From contig NZ_JAUYGV010000006.1 of assembly GCF_030690345.1 (NCBI RefSeq), forward strand, positions 310,001 to 374,000: a stretch of 64,000 nucleotides of DNA, in the 5' to 3' direction. The stretch comes from Rheinheimera sp. (lineage in GTDB: Bacteria > Pseudomonadota > Gammaproteobacteria > Enterobacterales > Alteromonadaceae). How positions within the stretch are numbered: position 1 is the stretch's first letter; the number at the start of each line of letters is the position of its first letter. Of the stretch, positions 7,282 to 16,386 are shown piece by piece. The notes under the pieces were generated by a model. The model was not told the DNA's origin. It saw nothing but the letters and a program-made list of their open reading frames with translations, and searched no databases. The position numbers and the translations under genes are program-made.

Positions 7282-10200
7282 TCAAGGTATCAATAGAGTG
7301 TTGCTAGTGCCTAGCAATAGCTCTTGTACCAGCTGTTGCTGTTGTGGCTTAACCTGCGCCTGTAGCGCCCGGACAAAATCCATCGAGGTGGCGGGTGTTT
7401 TTGGGTAAGCATGTTGCTGCCATAGCTGCCGCAGCGCCTGGCTGATTACGGCGTCACCCAATTGCTGACGCAAAATGGCAAACACTAAGGTAGCGCGGGA
7501 ATATAAATCATGGCTTGCCGTGGCATCGACCAGAGCAGACCTTTGTTGTGTGCTGCGCCTGACGGCCAGCGCAAATCGCTCACGCTCATACTCTACCAGC
7601 GCTTGCATTGCTGCACTGCCATAGCGCTGTTCTATCAATACCAGCTCAACATATTTTGCCAGTGACTCGACTAAAAAGGCGCTGTCGGCCAGCACGCCGT
7701 TGCCAATATCATGGCCAAACCATTGATGTGCTGTTTCGTGCACGGCGCGCCGGTAGCGCTGATCAAAACCGGCATCTGCTGAGGGTTCTGCACGAAAGCC
7801 TACCCGGTGGTTGATCATAATCAGCTGTGGCAGGGCGTAGCCGGTTGCGCCCATATCGGGCATCGCCAGCAAACTGAGCGCTGTGCCGCGATAGGGCGCA
7901 ATATGTTGCGTCATCCAGTCCAGCGTGTCCTGCATTGCCTGCATATTCAGCTCAGCTGCAGCGTTAATGAGCGGGCTGTACAGCGTAAGGCGGGTAGCGC
8001 CGTGTTGCCGGCTCAATGTCTGACCGGAAATAGAGTACCAGGCCAGAGCATTGCGGATGGGCCCGCGGGTTTGGAACTCGGCATATTGCCGGCCGTGCTG
8101 TTGCCACTGCCTTACCAGCTCGCCTTGTGCCAGCGGGGTCTGACCGATGTCGGTCGACACCACCGAGTGCAGGTTGACCCAATCGTACTGTGCAGTTGCT
8201 GCCGGGTGAACAGGCGCGATTCCCTGCGCTACGGCAAATAGCCGGGACGGTTTAGTCAGCTCCAGTGGTGCCAGGCCATATTGCTGGCGCAGCTCGGGGT
8301 TTCGCAACTGGTACTCAGTCTGAAAGCCAAGTGTTGGCAGCAGCGGTATGCCACGCAGATAACTAAAAGACGGTTTAACCAGCTGTGGCAACACTGCCGG
8401 CCAGTAGCTGGGTTGTCTAAAGTTCAGTTTACTGTGCATTTGCACTGTATCGCCGGGTGCCAGTGGCTGTGTTAACGTCAGTACGTATTGGCCAAGTTGC
8501 TGATCTGCCTCAATACTGTGTGGCACCGACAGGCGAAGCCCGGCAATAGTGCTAGCTGAGTAATTGCCTACCAGTAGTTTGCTAACCGGCTCAGCTGTGC
8601 GATTTTGCAGCGTGTAATTTAACGTGAAAACCGCCTCGCCCTGCTGCGGATAAATATCCACCTGCGCATCAATATGGCTGATACCAGGCTGGGCCACGGC
8701 TGCCCAGCTGGCATAGCGTTGTTCGTAATTTGCCCGCCATTGTTCACGCAGATCGGAGCTCATCAGTGGCCGTTCGGCGATGATATTAAGGTGCAAATGC
8801 ACACCGCTCATTACCGCCAGTATCAGCAGCAGGCTGCTGCTCAGATTTAGCGTCCAGCGTTTGGCGTTAGTAAAACTGCCGCTGCGATGTGACCAACGCG
8901 CCGCCAGCCACAGCAGGCCAATGCTCAGTAACAACCAGAATGTCATAAAGGGCCAGAATACCGACTGGCTTTGCTCAAAGCGCCAATAGGCATCGGCCGG
9001 CTGCAGCGGAGAGCCGGCGATATTCCACATAGTATGGGTTAAGCCTAATTTGCCGCTAAGTGGCGTATATTTCAGCAGCAAGGTAACAACACAGCAGGCG
9101 GCAGCCGTTAACGGCGAGCGGCAAATGGTATGAAACACGCTAAACAGGGCACCAAGTAAGGTTAAAGGCAGCGCGACCTTGCCAAGCACCTCAGGGTAAA
9201 GACGGAGGTTAATTTCGCTGTTGGCCAGCCATTCTGCCGCCAGGCAAGCCAGGGCACTTAGCAGCATCATTAACAGAATCAGCGCGGTTAAGGCCAGCAT
9301 ATTGCCCGCCAGCAATATGCCAGAGCGTACCGGCGCAGCGGCAATCAGCTCGGCCATGGCGCTATGGCGGTTACGCCAGTTAAGCTGGTAGCTCCAGAGC
9401 AAGGTTAGCAGACTGCCGAGAAAGGGCAGCACATCATCGGCAATGCGATTAAGCGCATCCAGGCTGGTGGGATGAAGCACCGCCAGCGGCTCGGCATAGT
9501 TAATGCCAGACAGCACTTCGTTGCCCAGCAGTAAGGTCCAGCCCAGCAGGATAAATTGGTTTAGTCGCTGTTTAAGCAAGGTTGTTAGTGCCGTCCGCGT
9601 AAGCTGCCATAGCTGAAGCGCACCGACGGGTTTGGCTGTTACCGCGCGATAAGGCTGTTGTTGTACCAGCTGATGGCTACTACCGTCTGGCAGTGGTTTT
9701 ACTCTGTCTTGATAGGGTTTTAGCCGTAGGCTGAGATAAAACAGCCCGGCGGTTAGCAGGCAATACAGTAGCCGGCTCAGATAAAAAATGCTGTCACCGT
9801 ACAGTTGTGGTGGATTGTGCTGATACAGGGCAATCAGCGCGGTATTGCCAAATGGGTCCAACAGACGCATAACATTAAACAGTGCATCGCTGTTAATAGT
9901 ACTGCCGGCTAACATGGGCGCACCGGTCATGCTGGCCAAAACCAGATACACTAACCACAGGCCGGCAAATACGGCGTATAGCACCACATTGCTGGAAAAA
10001 CGCTGCGTCAGACAGCCGGCCAGCATGGCATAAAAGGCGCAAGCAGGCAGGGCCATAAAGGCAAAGTCCCACAGGTTTAGCCGCAGCAACGAGGCCTGAA
10101 AACCGAAATGCTGGCACAGCAGATAATAAATGATGCTAAAGCCAATCAGCATTAAACCGGCAAAGAGCAATGTTAATACAGCGGCCCGGGCCAGCAAGCG

Positions 10201-10482
10201 CTGAGCCAGCGGCACTGGTGTGCTGTGGATAAGCTCCGTCATGTCGTGGTTTTGATCGCGCAGCAACATCAATGGCGCCAGCGCGCCGCACAGCAAAGGC
10301 AGGTAGAACATCAGCAGGGTCATATGTAAGGCTTGCAGCCGTTTGTCGGCGATAGTGTCTATGCCGGTAATGCCGGTCGCAAAAATATAGGCTGCTAATG
10401 GCAGCAGTATTAACGCCAGCCACAGCAGCGGTTGGCGTATCAGGTAGCGCCATTCATTATGCAGCAGTTTAAGTAGCAACAT
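7282..10482 (-). CDS. ABC-2 permease fused to M1-type aminopeptidase domain
   Basis: A 1066-residue fusion. The N-terminal half (about residues 1-550) holds two sets of ABC-2 type membrane helices. The C-terminal half is a soluble M1 metallopeptidase-like region facing the periplasm, with zinc motif H915-E-T-A-H919 and the third ligand E939 in VESLAKY, one residue further than in classical M1 enzymes, which is usual for this fusion subfamily. The ATPase gene overlaps its start by 14 bp upstream. Together they form an exporter whose substrate may be trimmed after transport; the substrate is unknown. The divergent LytS/LytTR pair suggests a sensing role toward peptides or envelope stress (inference). 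Confidence 0.9.
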   Translation of the reverse strand: MLLLKLLHNEWRYLIRQPLLWLALILLPLAAYIFATGITGIDTIADKRLQALHMTLLMFYLPLLCGALAPLMLLRDQNHDMTELIHSTPVPLAQRLLARAAVLTLLFAGLMLIGFSIIYYLLCQHFGFQASLLRLNLWDFAFMALPACAFYAMLAGCLTQRFSSNVVLYAVFAGLWLVYLVLASMTGAPMLAGSTINSDALFNVMRLLDPFGNTALIALYQHNPPQLYGDSIFYLSRLLYCLLTAGLFYLSLRLKPYQDRVKPLPDGSSHQLVQQQPYRAVTAKPVGALQLWQLTRTALTTLLKQRLNQFILLGWTLLLGNEVLSGINYAEPLAVLHPTSLDALNRIADDVLPFLGSLLTLLWSYQLNWRNRHSAMAELIAAAPVRSGILLAGNMLALTALILLMMLLSALACLAAEWLANSEINLRLYPEVLGKVALPLTLLGALFSVFHTICRSPLTAAACCVVTLLLKYTPLSGKLGLTHTMWNIAGSPLQPADAYWRFEQSQSVFWPFMTFWLLLSIGLLWLAARWSHRSGSFTNAKRWTLNLSSSLLLILAVMSGVHLHLNIIAERPLMSSDLREQWRANYEQRYASWAAVAQPGISHIDAQVDIYPQQGEAVFTLNYTLQNRTAEPVSKLLVGNYSASTIAGLRLSVPHSIEADQQLGQYVLTLTQPLAPGDTVQMHSKLNFRQPSYWPAVLPQLVKPSFSYLRGIPLLPTLGFQTEYQLRNPELRQQYGLAPLELTKPSRLFAVAQGIAPVHPAATAQYDWVNLHSVVSTDIGQTPLAQGELVRQWQQHGRQYAEFQTRGPIRNALAWYSISGQTLSRQHGATRLTLYSPLINAAAELNMQAMQDTLDWMTQHIAPYRGTALSLLAMPDMGATGYALPQLIMINHRVGFRAEPSADAGFDQRYRRAVHETAHQWFGHDIGNGVLADSAFLVESLAKYVELVLIEQRYGSAAMQALVEYERERFALAVRRSTQQRSALVDATASHDLYSRATLVFAILRQQLGDAVISQALRQLWQQHAYPKTPATSMDFVRALQAQVKPQQQQLVQELLLGTSNTLLIP

Positions 10483-11338
10483 TGTTAGCCGCCTTGTTGG
10501 TCAGTTCAAAGAAATAGCGATCTTGCAAAGTTGCCTCTACCGGCACTGCCGCGGCGCAGGGTTGTTGCTGGCTTAGCAGCCGGTATGTTGGGACACCAAA
10601 GCGGTAGCTTTCACTGAGCAGGACACTGCTGTCATCCGGTCGCAGCGGGCTTTGCCAGATCCGGCCTTGTAACGGCGTGAGCAGGCTGGGCACCGGGCCG
10701 CTTTGCACAATCTGCCCTTGATTGATTAACGCGACAAAAGGGCAGAGGTTTTCAATGTCCTCCACAATATGCGTCGATAGCAGAATAAGCTTGTCGTGGC
10801 TGATAGTGACCAGTAGAGCGTGCAAACGCTCGCGCTCGGCCGGATCCAGCCCGGCGGTGGGCTCATCCATAATCAATAACCGTGGGTTACCCAGCAGGGC
10901 CTGGGCAATACCAAAGCGCTGGCGCATACCGCCGGAAAAGCTGGCGACCTGTTTCTTCGCCACTGCGCTAAGGTTGGTCAGTTGTAGCAGAGTGTCAATC
11001 TGTTGTTGTTGCTCGGCTTTATTATGAATGCCCTTTAACACCGCCATATGCTGCAGTAACGCAATGCAGCTGATATGCGGATAGACGCCGAAATACTGTG
11101 GCAGGTAACCCAGTTGCTGACGCAAACTATCTGGTTGTTGTAGTACATCCAGATCAGCAAATCGTATCTGGCCGCTATCGGGTTTTTGTAGCGTAGCCAG
11201 GGTGCGCATTAGTGTTGATTTACCGGCGCCATTGGCGCCCAATAAGCCTACCATACCGGCGGGTAACTGCAGGTTAATATCCTGTAATGCTTTAGTGCCA
11301 TCTGGGTAGGTGACGGAGAGTTGGTTAATTGTCAGCAT
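10469..11338 (-). CDS. ABC transporter ATP-binding protein
   Basis: A 289-residue ATPase with a canonical Walker A (GANGAGKST, residues 34-42), ABC signature (SFSGGMRQR), Walker B plus catalytic Glu (LLIMDEP) and switch histidine (STHIVED). The ~80-residue C-terminal extension is typical of ABC-2 exporters of the CcmA/NatA kind. It is the first gene of the exporter operon and overlaps the permease-peptidase gene by 14 bp. The start ATG at 11338 follows AGGAACC. It is transcribed divergently from the histidine kinase at 11560, from a shared ~220-bp spacer. Confidence 0.95.
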   Translation of the reverse strand: MLTINQLSVTYPDGTKALQDINLQLPAGMVGLLGANGAGKSTLMRTLATLQKPDSGQIRFADLDVLQQPDSLRQQLGYLPQYFGVYPHISCIALLQHMAVLKGIHNKAEQQQQIDTLLQLTNLSAVAKKQVASFSGGMRQRFGIAQALLGNPRLLIMDEPTAGLDPAERERLHALLVTISHDKLILLSTHIVEDIENLCPFVALINQGQIVQSGPVPSLLTPLQGRIWQSPLRPDDSSVLLSESYRFGVPTYRLLSQQQPCAAAVPVEATLQDRYFFELTNKAANNVAT

Positions 11339-11559
11339 AAGCGGTTCCTGTTAAAGAATTATGCTTCAGGCTAGGCAGTGCAAAGCTTCGCGACAATCAA
11401 ACAATGACAAACTGGCTGATTAGGAGGACAAAAGACGCTAACGGCTTAACATGGCGGGCAAATTTACTTTCGTCAGCAAAAGCGCTAACTTCGTCATTCA
11501 CTGGCTGACACTTGTGTCCTGTTGCGCCACGCTATGCAAAACTCTGGCAGGAAAACACC

Positions 11560-13086
11560 ATGCGTAACCCGGCTGTTGCCAAAGCTAAACAAACACTTAA
11601 TGCTGTCGCCGAGAATCAACTGGCGCTTGTGGCTGCGCTGTTGCTGGAAGCTTCTATCCGGCACTTTTCGCTGCATAGTCAAAGTGCAGCGGAGTTTTTA
11701 CGCATTGTGCTGCAATTGCTGTTTGAAAGCTCGCCGCTGCTGCTGGCGCATTATTTTGCCGCGCGTGTCGCTGCCTGCACTAGCGCACAGCGGCGGCGTT
11801 GGGGGGCGGGCCTGATCTGGGCTGCTGGTTTTGTACTGTACCCGCTATGCTTGTTCTGGCTGGCAGAGCAGTGGCAAGCTTACGCTGTTTGGACTTTATT
11901 CTCTGTGCAAGGCTGGCTATTGTTACTGCTGGCCAGTAGTGGTTATGGCCTGAGTCGCTGGTTGGCGCAGCGCAATGCCAGTGCACGTTTTCAACTGATC
12001 TCCCGTTTGTTTTCCCTAAATTCCGTGCTGATTTTGCTGATGACAGCATGGGCAGTTGTTTGGGCGGGTATCTTTGCCTCTACCGACGATCCGGTGCGCA
12101 ATCAGCCGCTGCAGGCGGTTATTAATAGCCATACTGTTATCGTTAATTTTGAGTATTTCCTGCACTACTTATGGCAATTTTTGCTGCTGGGCAGCTGTGT
12201 TTTGCTGATCTGTTGGCTCAACCGCTATTTGCTGATCCGCCAGTTGCTCGCCCGCAACGGCGTGTTTGCCTATATAGCCGGCTGCCTGATTAGCATTATT
12301 CTGCTGACGCCGTTATTGTCGGCCGTAGTGTTATGGCTACCGATGAATATTGCCGAATTTACCTTCCTGCCATCACAGGATTACAACATCTTTGCCGCAG
12401 ATAATTTTCGCTTTTGCTTTGTGGTTTTACTGATCAGCACGCCGGTTATTTTGGCGTTTGAGCGCCAGCAACAAGAAAAAGCCCTGGCTGAAGTGGCGCA
12501 GCGGCAAAGTCAGACCGAACTGCAACTGTTGCAGCAACAGATTAATCCGCATTTTTTATTTAATACGTTAAATAACTTATATGCCCTGACTCTGGCAGGC
12601 TCTGCGCAAGCGCCAACACTGGTGCTGCAATTGGCCAACCTGCTGCGTTATACGGTATACGAGGGGCAAAATGCGCGGGTAAGCCTGGCGCAGGAAATTC
12701 AGTATCTGCAGGATTTTCTCGCGCTGCAGGCTATTCGCAGCGCTGATAAATGCCAGCTTGATGTTGTCTGGCCAACGCAGGCAGAGCAATGGCAGATCGC
12801 GCCGTTACTACTGATTACTGTGCTGGAAAACGCTTTTAAACATGGCGTAGAGCCAAGCCAGTTGCGTTGCAGCATCGAACTGAGCATCAGCGTGGAAAGC
12901 GGCTGGCTGCAGATGCGTTGTGTTAATAGCGTGCCAGCAACAACCGGGCAGCACCCGCCAGGTATCGGGCTGGATAATTTGCGCCGCCGCTTAAGTTTGT
13001 TGTATGCCGGTAAGCATCGTTTTAGCACAACTGGACAAGCTGGCATCTGGCGCACTGAACTGACACTGGAGCTGGAGCCGTGTTAA
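11560..13086 (+). CDS. LytS-type sensor histidine kinase
   Basis: A 508-residue membrane histidine kinase. The start at 11560 is favoured because AGGAAAA lies 7 bases upstream; an in-frame ATG-less extension reaches 11512. About seven hydrophobic helices fill residues ~25-310. The His_kinase domain follows, with the phosphoacceptor in QINPHFLFN and an N-box VLENAFKHG. The GIGLDNLRRRL G-box ends the kinase. The response regulator gene overlaps its 3' end by 7 bp. It stands divergent from the permease-peptidase exporter, so exporter and two-component system probably share regulation, as in many peptide-responsive ABC/TCS modules. Confidence 0.93.
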   Translation: MRNPAVAKAKQTLNAVAENQLALVAALLLEASIRHFSLHSQSAAEFLRIVLQLLFESSPLLLAHYFAARVAACTSAQRRRWGAGLIWAAGFVLYPLCLFWLAEQWQAYAVWTLFSVQGWLLLLLASSGYGLSRWLAQRNASARFQLISRLFSLNSVLILLMTAWAVVWAGIFASTDDPVRNQPLQAVINSHTVIVNFEYFLHYLWQFLLLGSCVLLICWLNRYLLIRQLLARNGVFAYIAGCLISIILLTPLLSAVVLWLPMNIAEFTFLPSQDYNIFAADNFRFCFVVLLISTPVILAFERQQQEKALAEVAQRQSQTELQLLQQQINPHFLFNTLNNLYALTLAGSAQAPTLVLQLANLLRYTVYEGQNARVSLAQEIQYLQDFLALQAIRSADKCQLDVVWPTQAEQWQIAPLLLITVLENAFKHGVEPSQLRCSIELSISVESGWLQMRCVNSVPATTGQHPPGIGLDNLRRRLSLLYAGKHRFSTTGQAGIWRTELTLELEPC

Positions 13087-13757
13087 AGACACTGATAATC
13101 GATGACGAACCACTGGCGCATCAGGTGATTAAGCATCACCTGCAGGGCTGTGACGATATTAGCGTGCTTGCCAGCTGCTACAACGCGACAGAGGCGCTGC
13201 GCTATCTGGCGCAGCAGCAGGTAGATTTACTCTTGCTGGATATTAATATGCCGGCGCTTAGTGGTATTGAACTGCTTAGGGTGCTGCACAACCGGCCGGC
13301 GGTGATTATTATCAGCGCTTACAAAGAATACGCCGTTGAGGGCTTTGAACTGGACGTGGTGGATTACTTAGTAAAGCCGGTAAGTCCTGAGCGATTGTTT
13401 GCCGCGCTAAACAAGCTTCGGCGGCGCCTGGTGGCAGTGAAACCAGCGACAGAGCCTTATATCGCGCTGAAAGTGGACCGCGAACAACGTAAGTTCCTGC
13501 TCAATGACATTAGCTTATTGGAAGCCTACGGTAACTATGTAAAAGTATGGCAAGGTGAACAGGTGACCCTGGTGAGCAGCACCTTAAAGCGATTGCTGCA
13601 ACAGCTACCGGGTCAGCAGTTTGTGCAGGTGCATAAATCCTTTGTGGTTAATAAAGGCAAAGTTTTAGCCGTAGAGCATGAGCTGCTTCGGCTGGATGGT
13701 GATCAACAGGTTAAAGTGGGTAAGCTCTATAAGCATCAGCTAATCGGCTTGCTGTAA
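13080..13757 (+). CDS. LytTR-family response regulator
   Basis: A 225-residue regulator starting with GTG inside the kinase gene. The receiver domain has the acidic pair DDE (residues 8-10), phosphoacceptor D54 (LLLDINMP) and the lysine in LVKPV. A LytTR DNA-binding domain occupies residues ~125-225, with the typical HKSFVVNKGKV segment. It should bind direct repeats near target promoters, most simply in the 11.34-11.56 kb divergent spacer, but I did not identify a clear pair of repeats there. Confidence 0.93.
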   Translation: MLKTLIIDDEPLAHQVIKHHLQGCDDISVLASCYNATEALRYLAQQQVDLLLLDINMPALSGIELLRVLHNRPAVIIISAYKEYAVEGFELDVVDYLVKPVSPERLFAALNKLRRRLVAVKPATEPYIALKVDREQRKFLLNDISLLEAYGNYVKVWQGEQVTLVSSTLKRLLQQLPGQQFVQVHKSFVVNKGKVLAVEHELLRLDGDQQVKVGKLYKHQLIGLL

Positions 13758-13762
13758 GGTCT

Positions 13763-13936
13763 GCTGTTTGCCGTATTCACCGCAGCTTGGCGGTAAACCA
13801 TAATGCTATCGACAGCATTAGTTACGACAGCAGTGGTGATGGCGATATTTTGCTGAAAAGTGGTCAGCAACTGGCGCTGTCGCGCCGGTATAAAGAGACA
13901 TTCAGAGCGGCATTACAGCCGGTGCAGTCGGGCTGA
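13763..13936 (+). pseudogene. Relic of a second LytTR DNA-binding domain
   Basis: Six bases after the stop of the intact LytTR regulator a frame without a start reads RIHRSLAVNHNAIDSI, then GDGDILLKSGQQLALSRRYK, ending at TGA 13934-13936. HRS-x-x-VN-x-x-AI and LLK-G-x-LxLSRRY are the conserved C-terminal half of LytTR domains. The sequence is not a copy of the neighbour's own C-terminus, so it is the 3' remnant of a different regulator gene. The receiver domain and the start of the LytTR domain are gone. The remaining 125 bases to the next gene contain nothing recognisable apart from a good ribosome-binding site (AAGGAG) for the DUF4177 gene. Confidence 0.75.
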
Positions 13937-14061
13937 CAGTGCGCTGTAAAGTGCCGGCCGTGGTAAATTAAGGCCCGGGCCTTGCCAGATCTGCAGTAAA
14001 ACAGTAGTGTTATCAGCCACATCGGCAAAACATCTGCTGATGTATTTTAAGGAGCGTTAAC

Positions 14062-14280
14062 ATGGCTACAGCTTATAAAGAATACAAAGTTATCCATATT
14101 GCCGAAGGCGGCTGTGGCACTATTTTTCTTGGTGCATCGGGCTTACCGCTGAAAAAAGTGGAGGCGGAGCTGAATGCTCAGGCAGCACAGGGCTGGCAGG
14201 TGGTGTTTCAGGTGATTGAGCATAAGCGCTTCTGGTTGTTCTGGAGCCGCGAAGCCATGATCGTTACGCTGGGGCGTTAA
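14062..14280 (+). CDS. DUF4177 domain protein
   Basis: A 72-residue protein matching the DUF4177 pattern: YKEYKVIHI at the start and a central LNAQAAQGWQVV motif (small-residue helix followed by GW), then a short hydrophobic strand. Function unknown; relatives are small cytoplasmic proteins. AAGGAG lies well placed before the ATG. One base separates its stop from the next gene (yidD), so they form an operon with the TM2 protein gene. Confidence 0.8.
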   Translation: MATAYKEYKVIHIAEGGCGTIFLGASGLPLKKVEAELNAQAAQGWQVVFQVIEHKRFWLFWSREAMIVTLGR

Positions 14281-14281
14281 C

Positions 14282-14533
14282 ATGCAACGCCTGCTGTTGT
14301 GGGCGATAAGCCGGTATCGTAATACCGGCGGCGGTATGCGCTGGTTTGGCATTGATTGCAATTTCGAACCCAGCTGTTCTGCCTATACCTATACTGCCAT
14401 TGCGCGCTTTGGCGCACGACGTGGTGTGGTGATGGGCTGGCAGCGCATTAAACGCTGCTCGCACCGTGACAGCTTTTGTAAATGTATTGAACCCGTGCCG
14501 GAGGCCGAAGATGTTGGATCAGCAAGCCGTTGA
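14282..14533 (+). CDS. yidD: Membrane protein insertion efficiency factor YidD
   Basis: An 83-residue protein with the YidD signature: FEPSCSAYTYTAIARFG followed by G-x-x-x-GWQRIKRC. YidD is a small membrane-associated protein that helps YidC insert inner-membrane proteins. It is normally found beside rpmH-rnpA-yidC; here it sits instead between DUF4177 and TM2 genes, so this may be a second, displaced copy (inference). Its 3' end overlaps the next gene by 23 bp. Confidence 0.85.
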   Translation: MQRLLLWAISRYRNTGGGMRWFGIDCNFEPSCSAYTYTAIARFGARRGVVMGWQRIKRCSHRDSFCKCIEPVPEAEDVGSASR

Positions 14534-14894
14534 TGCCGAAGAAGAACGCTTGCGTGAATTGGCGGCAGCCTTGCCGGACCTGCAGCGTCAGCAGTATTTC
14601 CAGCAATTAAAGCGGGAACTGCGCGACCCCGATACCTATGCGGCCCTGAACTGGTGTTTTCTTGCCGGCTTGCACCACTTTTACCTTGGCCAGTGGCGGC
14701 GCGGCTTAGTTAACCTGCTGGTGTTTCTTGCCGGGCTGGCATTGTTATTCAGCCCCTGGCCCTGGCTGGGCGTAGTGCTTATTGTGTTGATCAGCGTGGC
14801 TGAGCTGTGGGCCTTGTTTCGCTCACAAATTATTATTCAACACTGGAACAACCAAATTATGCGGCGCTTGCTGGAAGACACACAGCAGCGCTGA
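14511..14894 (+). CDS. TM2-domain-like membrane protein
   Basis: A 127-residue protein. The start at 14511 is chosen because GGAGG precedes it by about 8 bases, inside the end of yidD. The N-terminal ~45 residues are charged and helical. They are followed by WCFLAGLHHFYLGQWRRGLVNLL, whose G-x-H-x-FYLG core and paired helices match TM2 domains. A second hydrophobic stretch covers residues ~70-100. Role unknown; the tight overlap with yidD suggests joint expression. Confidence 0.75.
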   Translation: MLDQQAVDAEEERLRELAAALPDLQRQQYFQQLKRELRDPDTYAALNWCFLAGLHHFYLGQWRRGLVNLLVFLAGLALLFSPWPWLGVVLIVLISVAELWALFRSQIIIQHWNNQIMRRLLEDTQQR

Positions 14895-14918
14895 GTTATC
14901 AGCGCTGCAGAGCAACAA

Positions 14919-15581
14919 TTAACGGCCGTCGTTAATTCGTGTGATCACCTTGGCCTGCATGGCCGGGTTGTCAATCTGCAGTTCAACTTCCTGCTGAAGA
15001 ATAATGTTGCCTTCAACTACCGCATCGGCAGCGATATACAGTGTTGGCTTGGTATTATTGCTCCAGCCAAAGAAGGAGTTTTTCTTACCGCGTGGTTTAT
15101 ATACCAGGTCACCTTTTACTACGGTGTTGCCGCTTAGTTTAATATCGCCGTTTACGGTGCTGACATCCTGGCCTACTTCGCTGCTATTCAGCACAATGTC
15201 ACCGTTCACAGTTGCAACGTTACCGCCAATTACTGCTTCAGCGCCCGGCAGAATTTTCCCGTTCACGGTGCTCAGTTCACCTGCTACCTGTAAACCCTTG
15301 CCGCTTTCAATACTGCCGTTTACGGTGCTGGCGCTTTGCAGTTTTACGTTATCGCGCAGGTCAATACTGCCGTTAACCACCGACACGGTTTTGGCACTGC
15401 TGTTGCTGGCCATCTGAATACTACCGTTTACCAGTGATATATCGCCGTAGTGCTGGTTGCTGCCTACTACGGCAGAGCCCAGTACTTTATCAATACTGCC
15501 ATGCTCTGCAGCATAAGCATTAAGCAGACAACCTGATGCGATAACTAAACTTACTGTGGCAACAAATTGAGATAATTTCAT
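14919..15581 (-). CDS. Secreted beta-solenoid (DUF4097-like) repeat protein
   Basis: A 220-residue exported protein. The start at 15581 has AAAGGA nine bases upstream and gives a signal peptide ending near AYA (residue 24). The mature part repeats a ~18-20-residue unit built around VNGSI/VNGDI (at least six times between residues ~30 and 150). This is the pattern of a right-handed beta-helix of the DUF4097 or polymer-forming type. A short C-terminal tail follows. Probably periplasmic or surface-bound; no enzymatic motif. A functionally similar repeat lipoprotein is encoded at 35997-36749. Confidence 0.75.
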   Translation of the reverse strand: MKLSQFVATVSLVIASGCLLNAYAAEHGSIDKVLGSAVVGSNQHYGDISLVNGSIQMASNSSAKTVSVVNGSIDLRDNVKLQSASTVNGSIESGKGLQVAGELSTVNGKILPGAEAVIGGNVATVNGDIVLNSSEVGQDVSTVNGDIKLSGNTVVKGDLVYKPRGKKNSFFGWSNNTKPTLYIAADAVVEGNIILQQEVELQIDNPAMQAKVITRINDGR

Positions 15582-15740
15582 GGTGATGTCCTTTTTATAG
15601 TTAGCTTGCCACAGGTTTTGCAAAAGTTTTGCCAGTTTTAATTTATTGAAATATATCAATTTATTCTATATTGGCACGGCGGCTGGCAGCCATTTTCGCC
15701 ACATTGTAGCGAAAATGACTAATTGCTGACTGCGATGGTT

Positions 15741-16145
15741 TTACAAATGACGGGTTTCTGCCGGTGGTTGCCACCATAGGTTATCGCGGCCGTTAGCATA
15801 ACGCACTTCAGCGCGGATCAATTCTTCCGGCTCAACATTGTCTAACGTCGCCAGTTGTACTGAAACGAAGTCACCGCCGATTTCTTCAACATAGCCTTTG
15901 CTAAACGGATGAATGCCACAGTGACGACAAAACAGATGATGGCAGGACTTGCCGGCAAACTGATAATCGCTCAGCGCGTCTTCGCCGCTTAGCAGGCGAA
16001 AGTCGGCTGGTTTAATCACCGCATTCCAATTGCGCATCTTGGTGCAGATAGAGCAGTTACATTTACCGCTGCCGGCCGTTAAATCAATATCCGCTTCGTA
16101 ACGTACGGCGTTGCAATGACAACTGCCGGTATAAGTTTGTTTCAT
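15741..16145 (-). CDS. GFA / CENP-V family protein
   Basis: A 134-residue zinc protein of the glutathione-dependent formaldehyde-activating (GFA) superfamily. The ligand set is complete: GSCHCNAV near the start, KCNCSICTK at residues ~28-36 and FCRHCGIHPF at ~72-81. Family members bind glutathione adducts or act as S-transferase-like enzymes; the actual substrate is not predictable. Encoded alone with a good start at 16145. Confidence 0.9.
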   Translation of the reverse strand: MKQTYTGSCHCNAVRYEADIDLTAGSGKCNCSICTKMRNWNAVIKPADFRLLSGEDALSDYQFAGKSCHHLFCRHCGIHPFSKGYVEEIGGDFVSVQLATLDNVEPEELIRAEVRYANGRDNLWWQPPAETRHL

Positions 16146-16386
16146 CGGTATGCCCTCAGTCAGGTTTAGGTTGGCGGCTCTTTCGCGCGGAAGGACATCA
16201 GCCGGGTGTTATGTTAGCGACACCGTACTGACAGAAGATGTCAGTAATGGACCTGCGAACAGTAAAAACTTATTACTTGAACCGACGTTATTTATACTCT
16301 ATTTTGTTACTTAGTTTTTACGTTATGTTTAATTTTGCTGCTTTATCAGTGGTCAGTAGCATGTTCTGGCAAAGGAAATGTTTACC

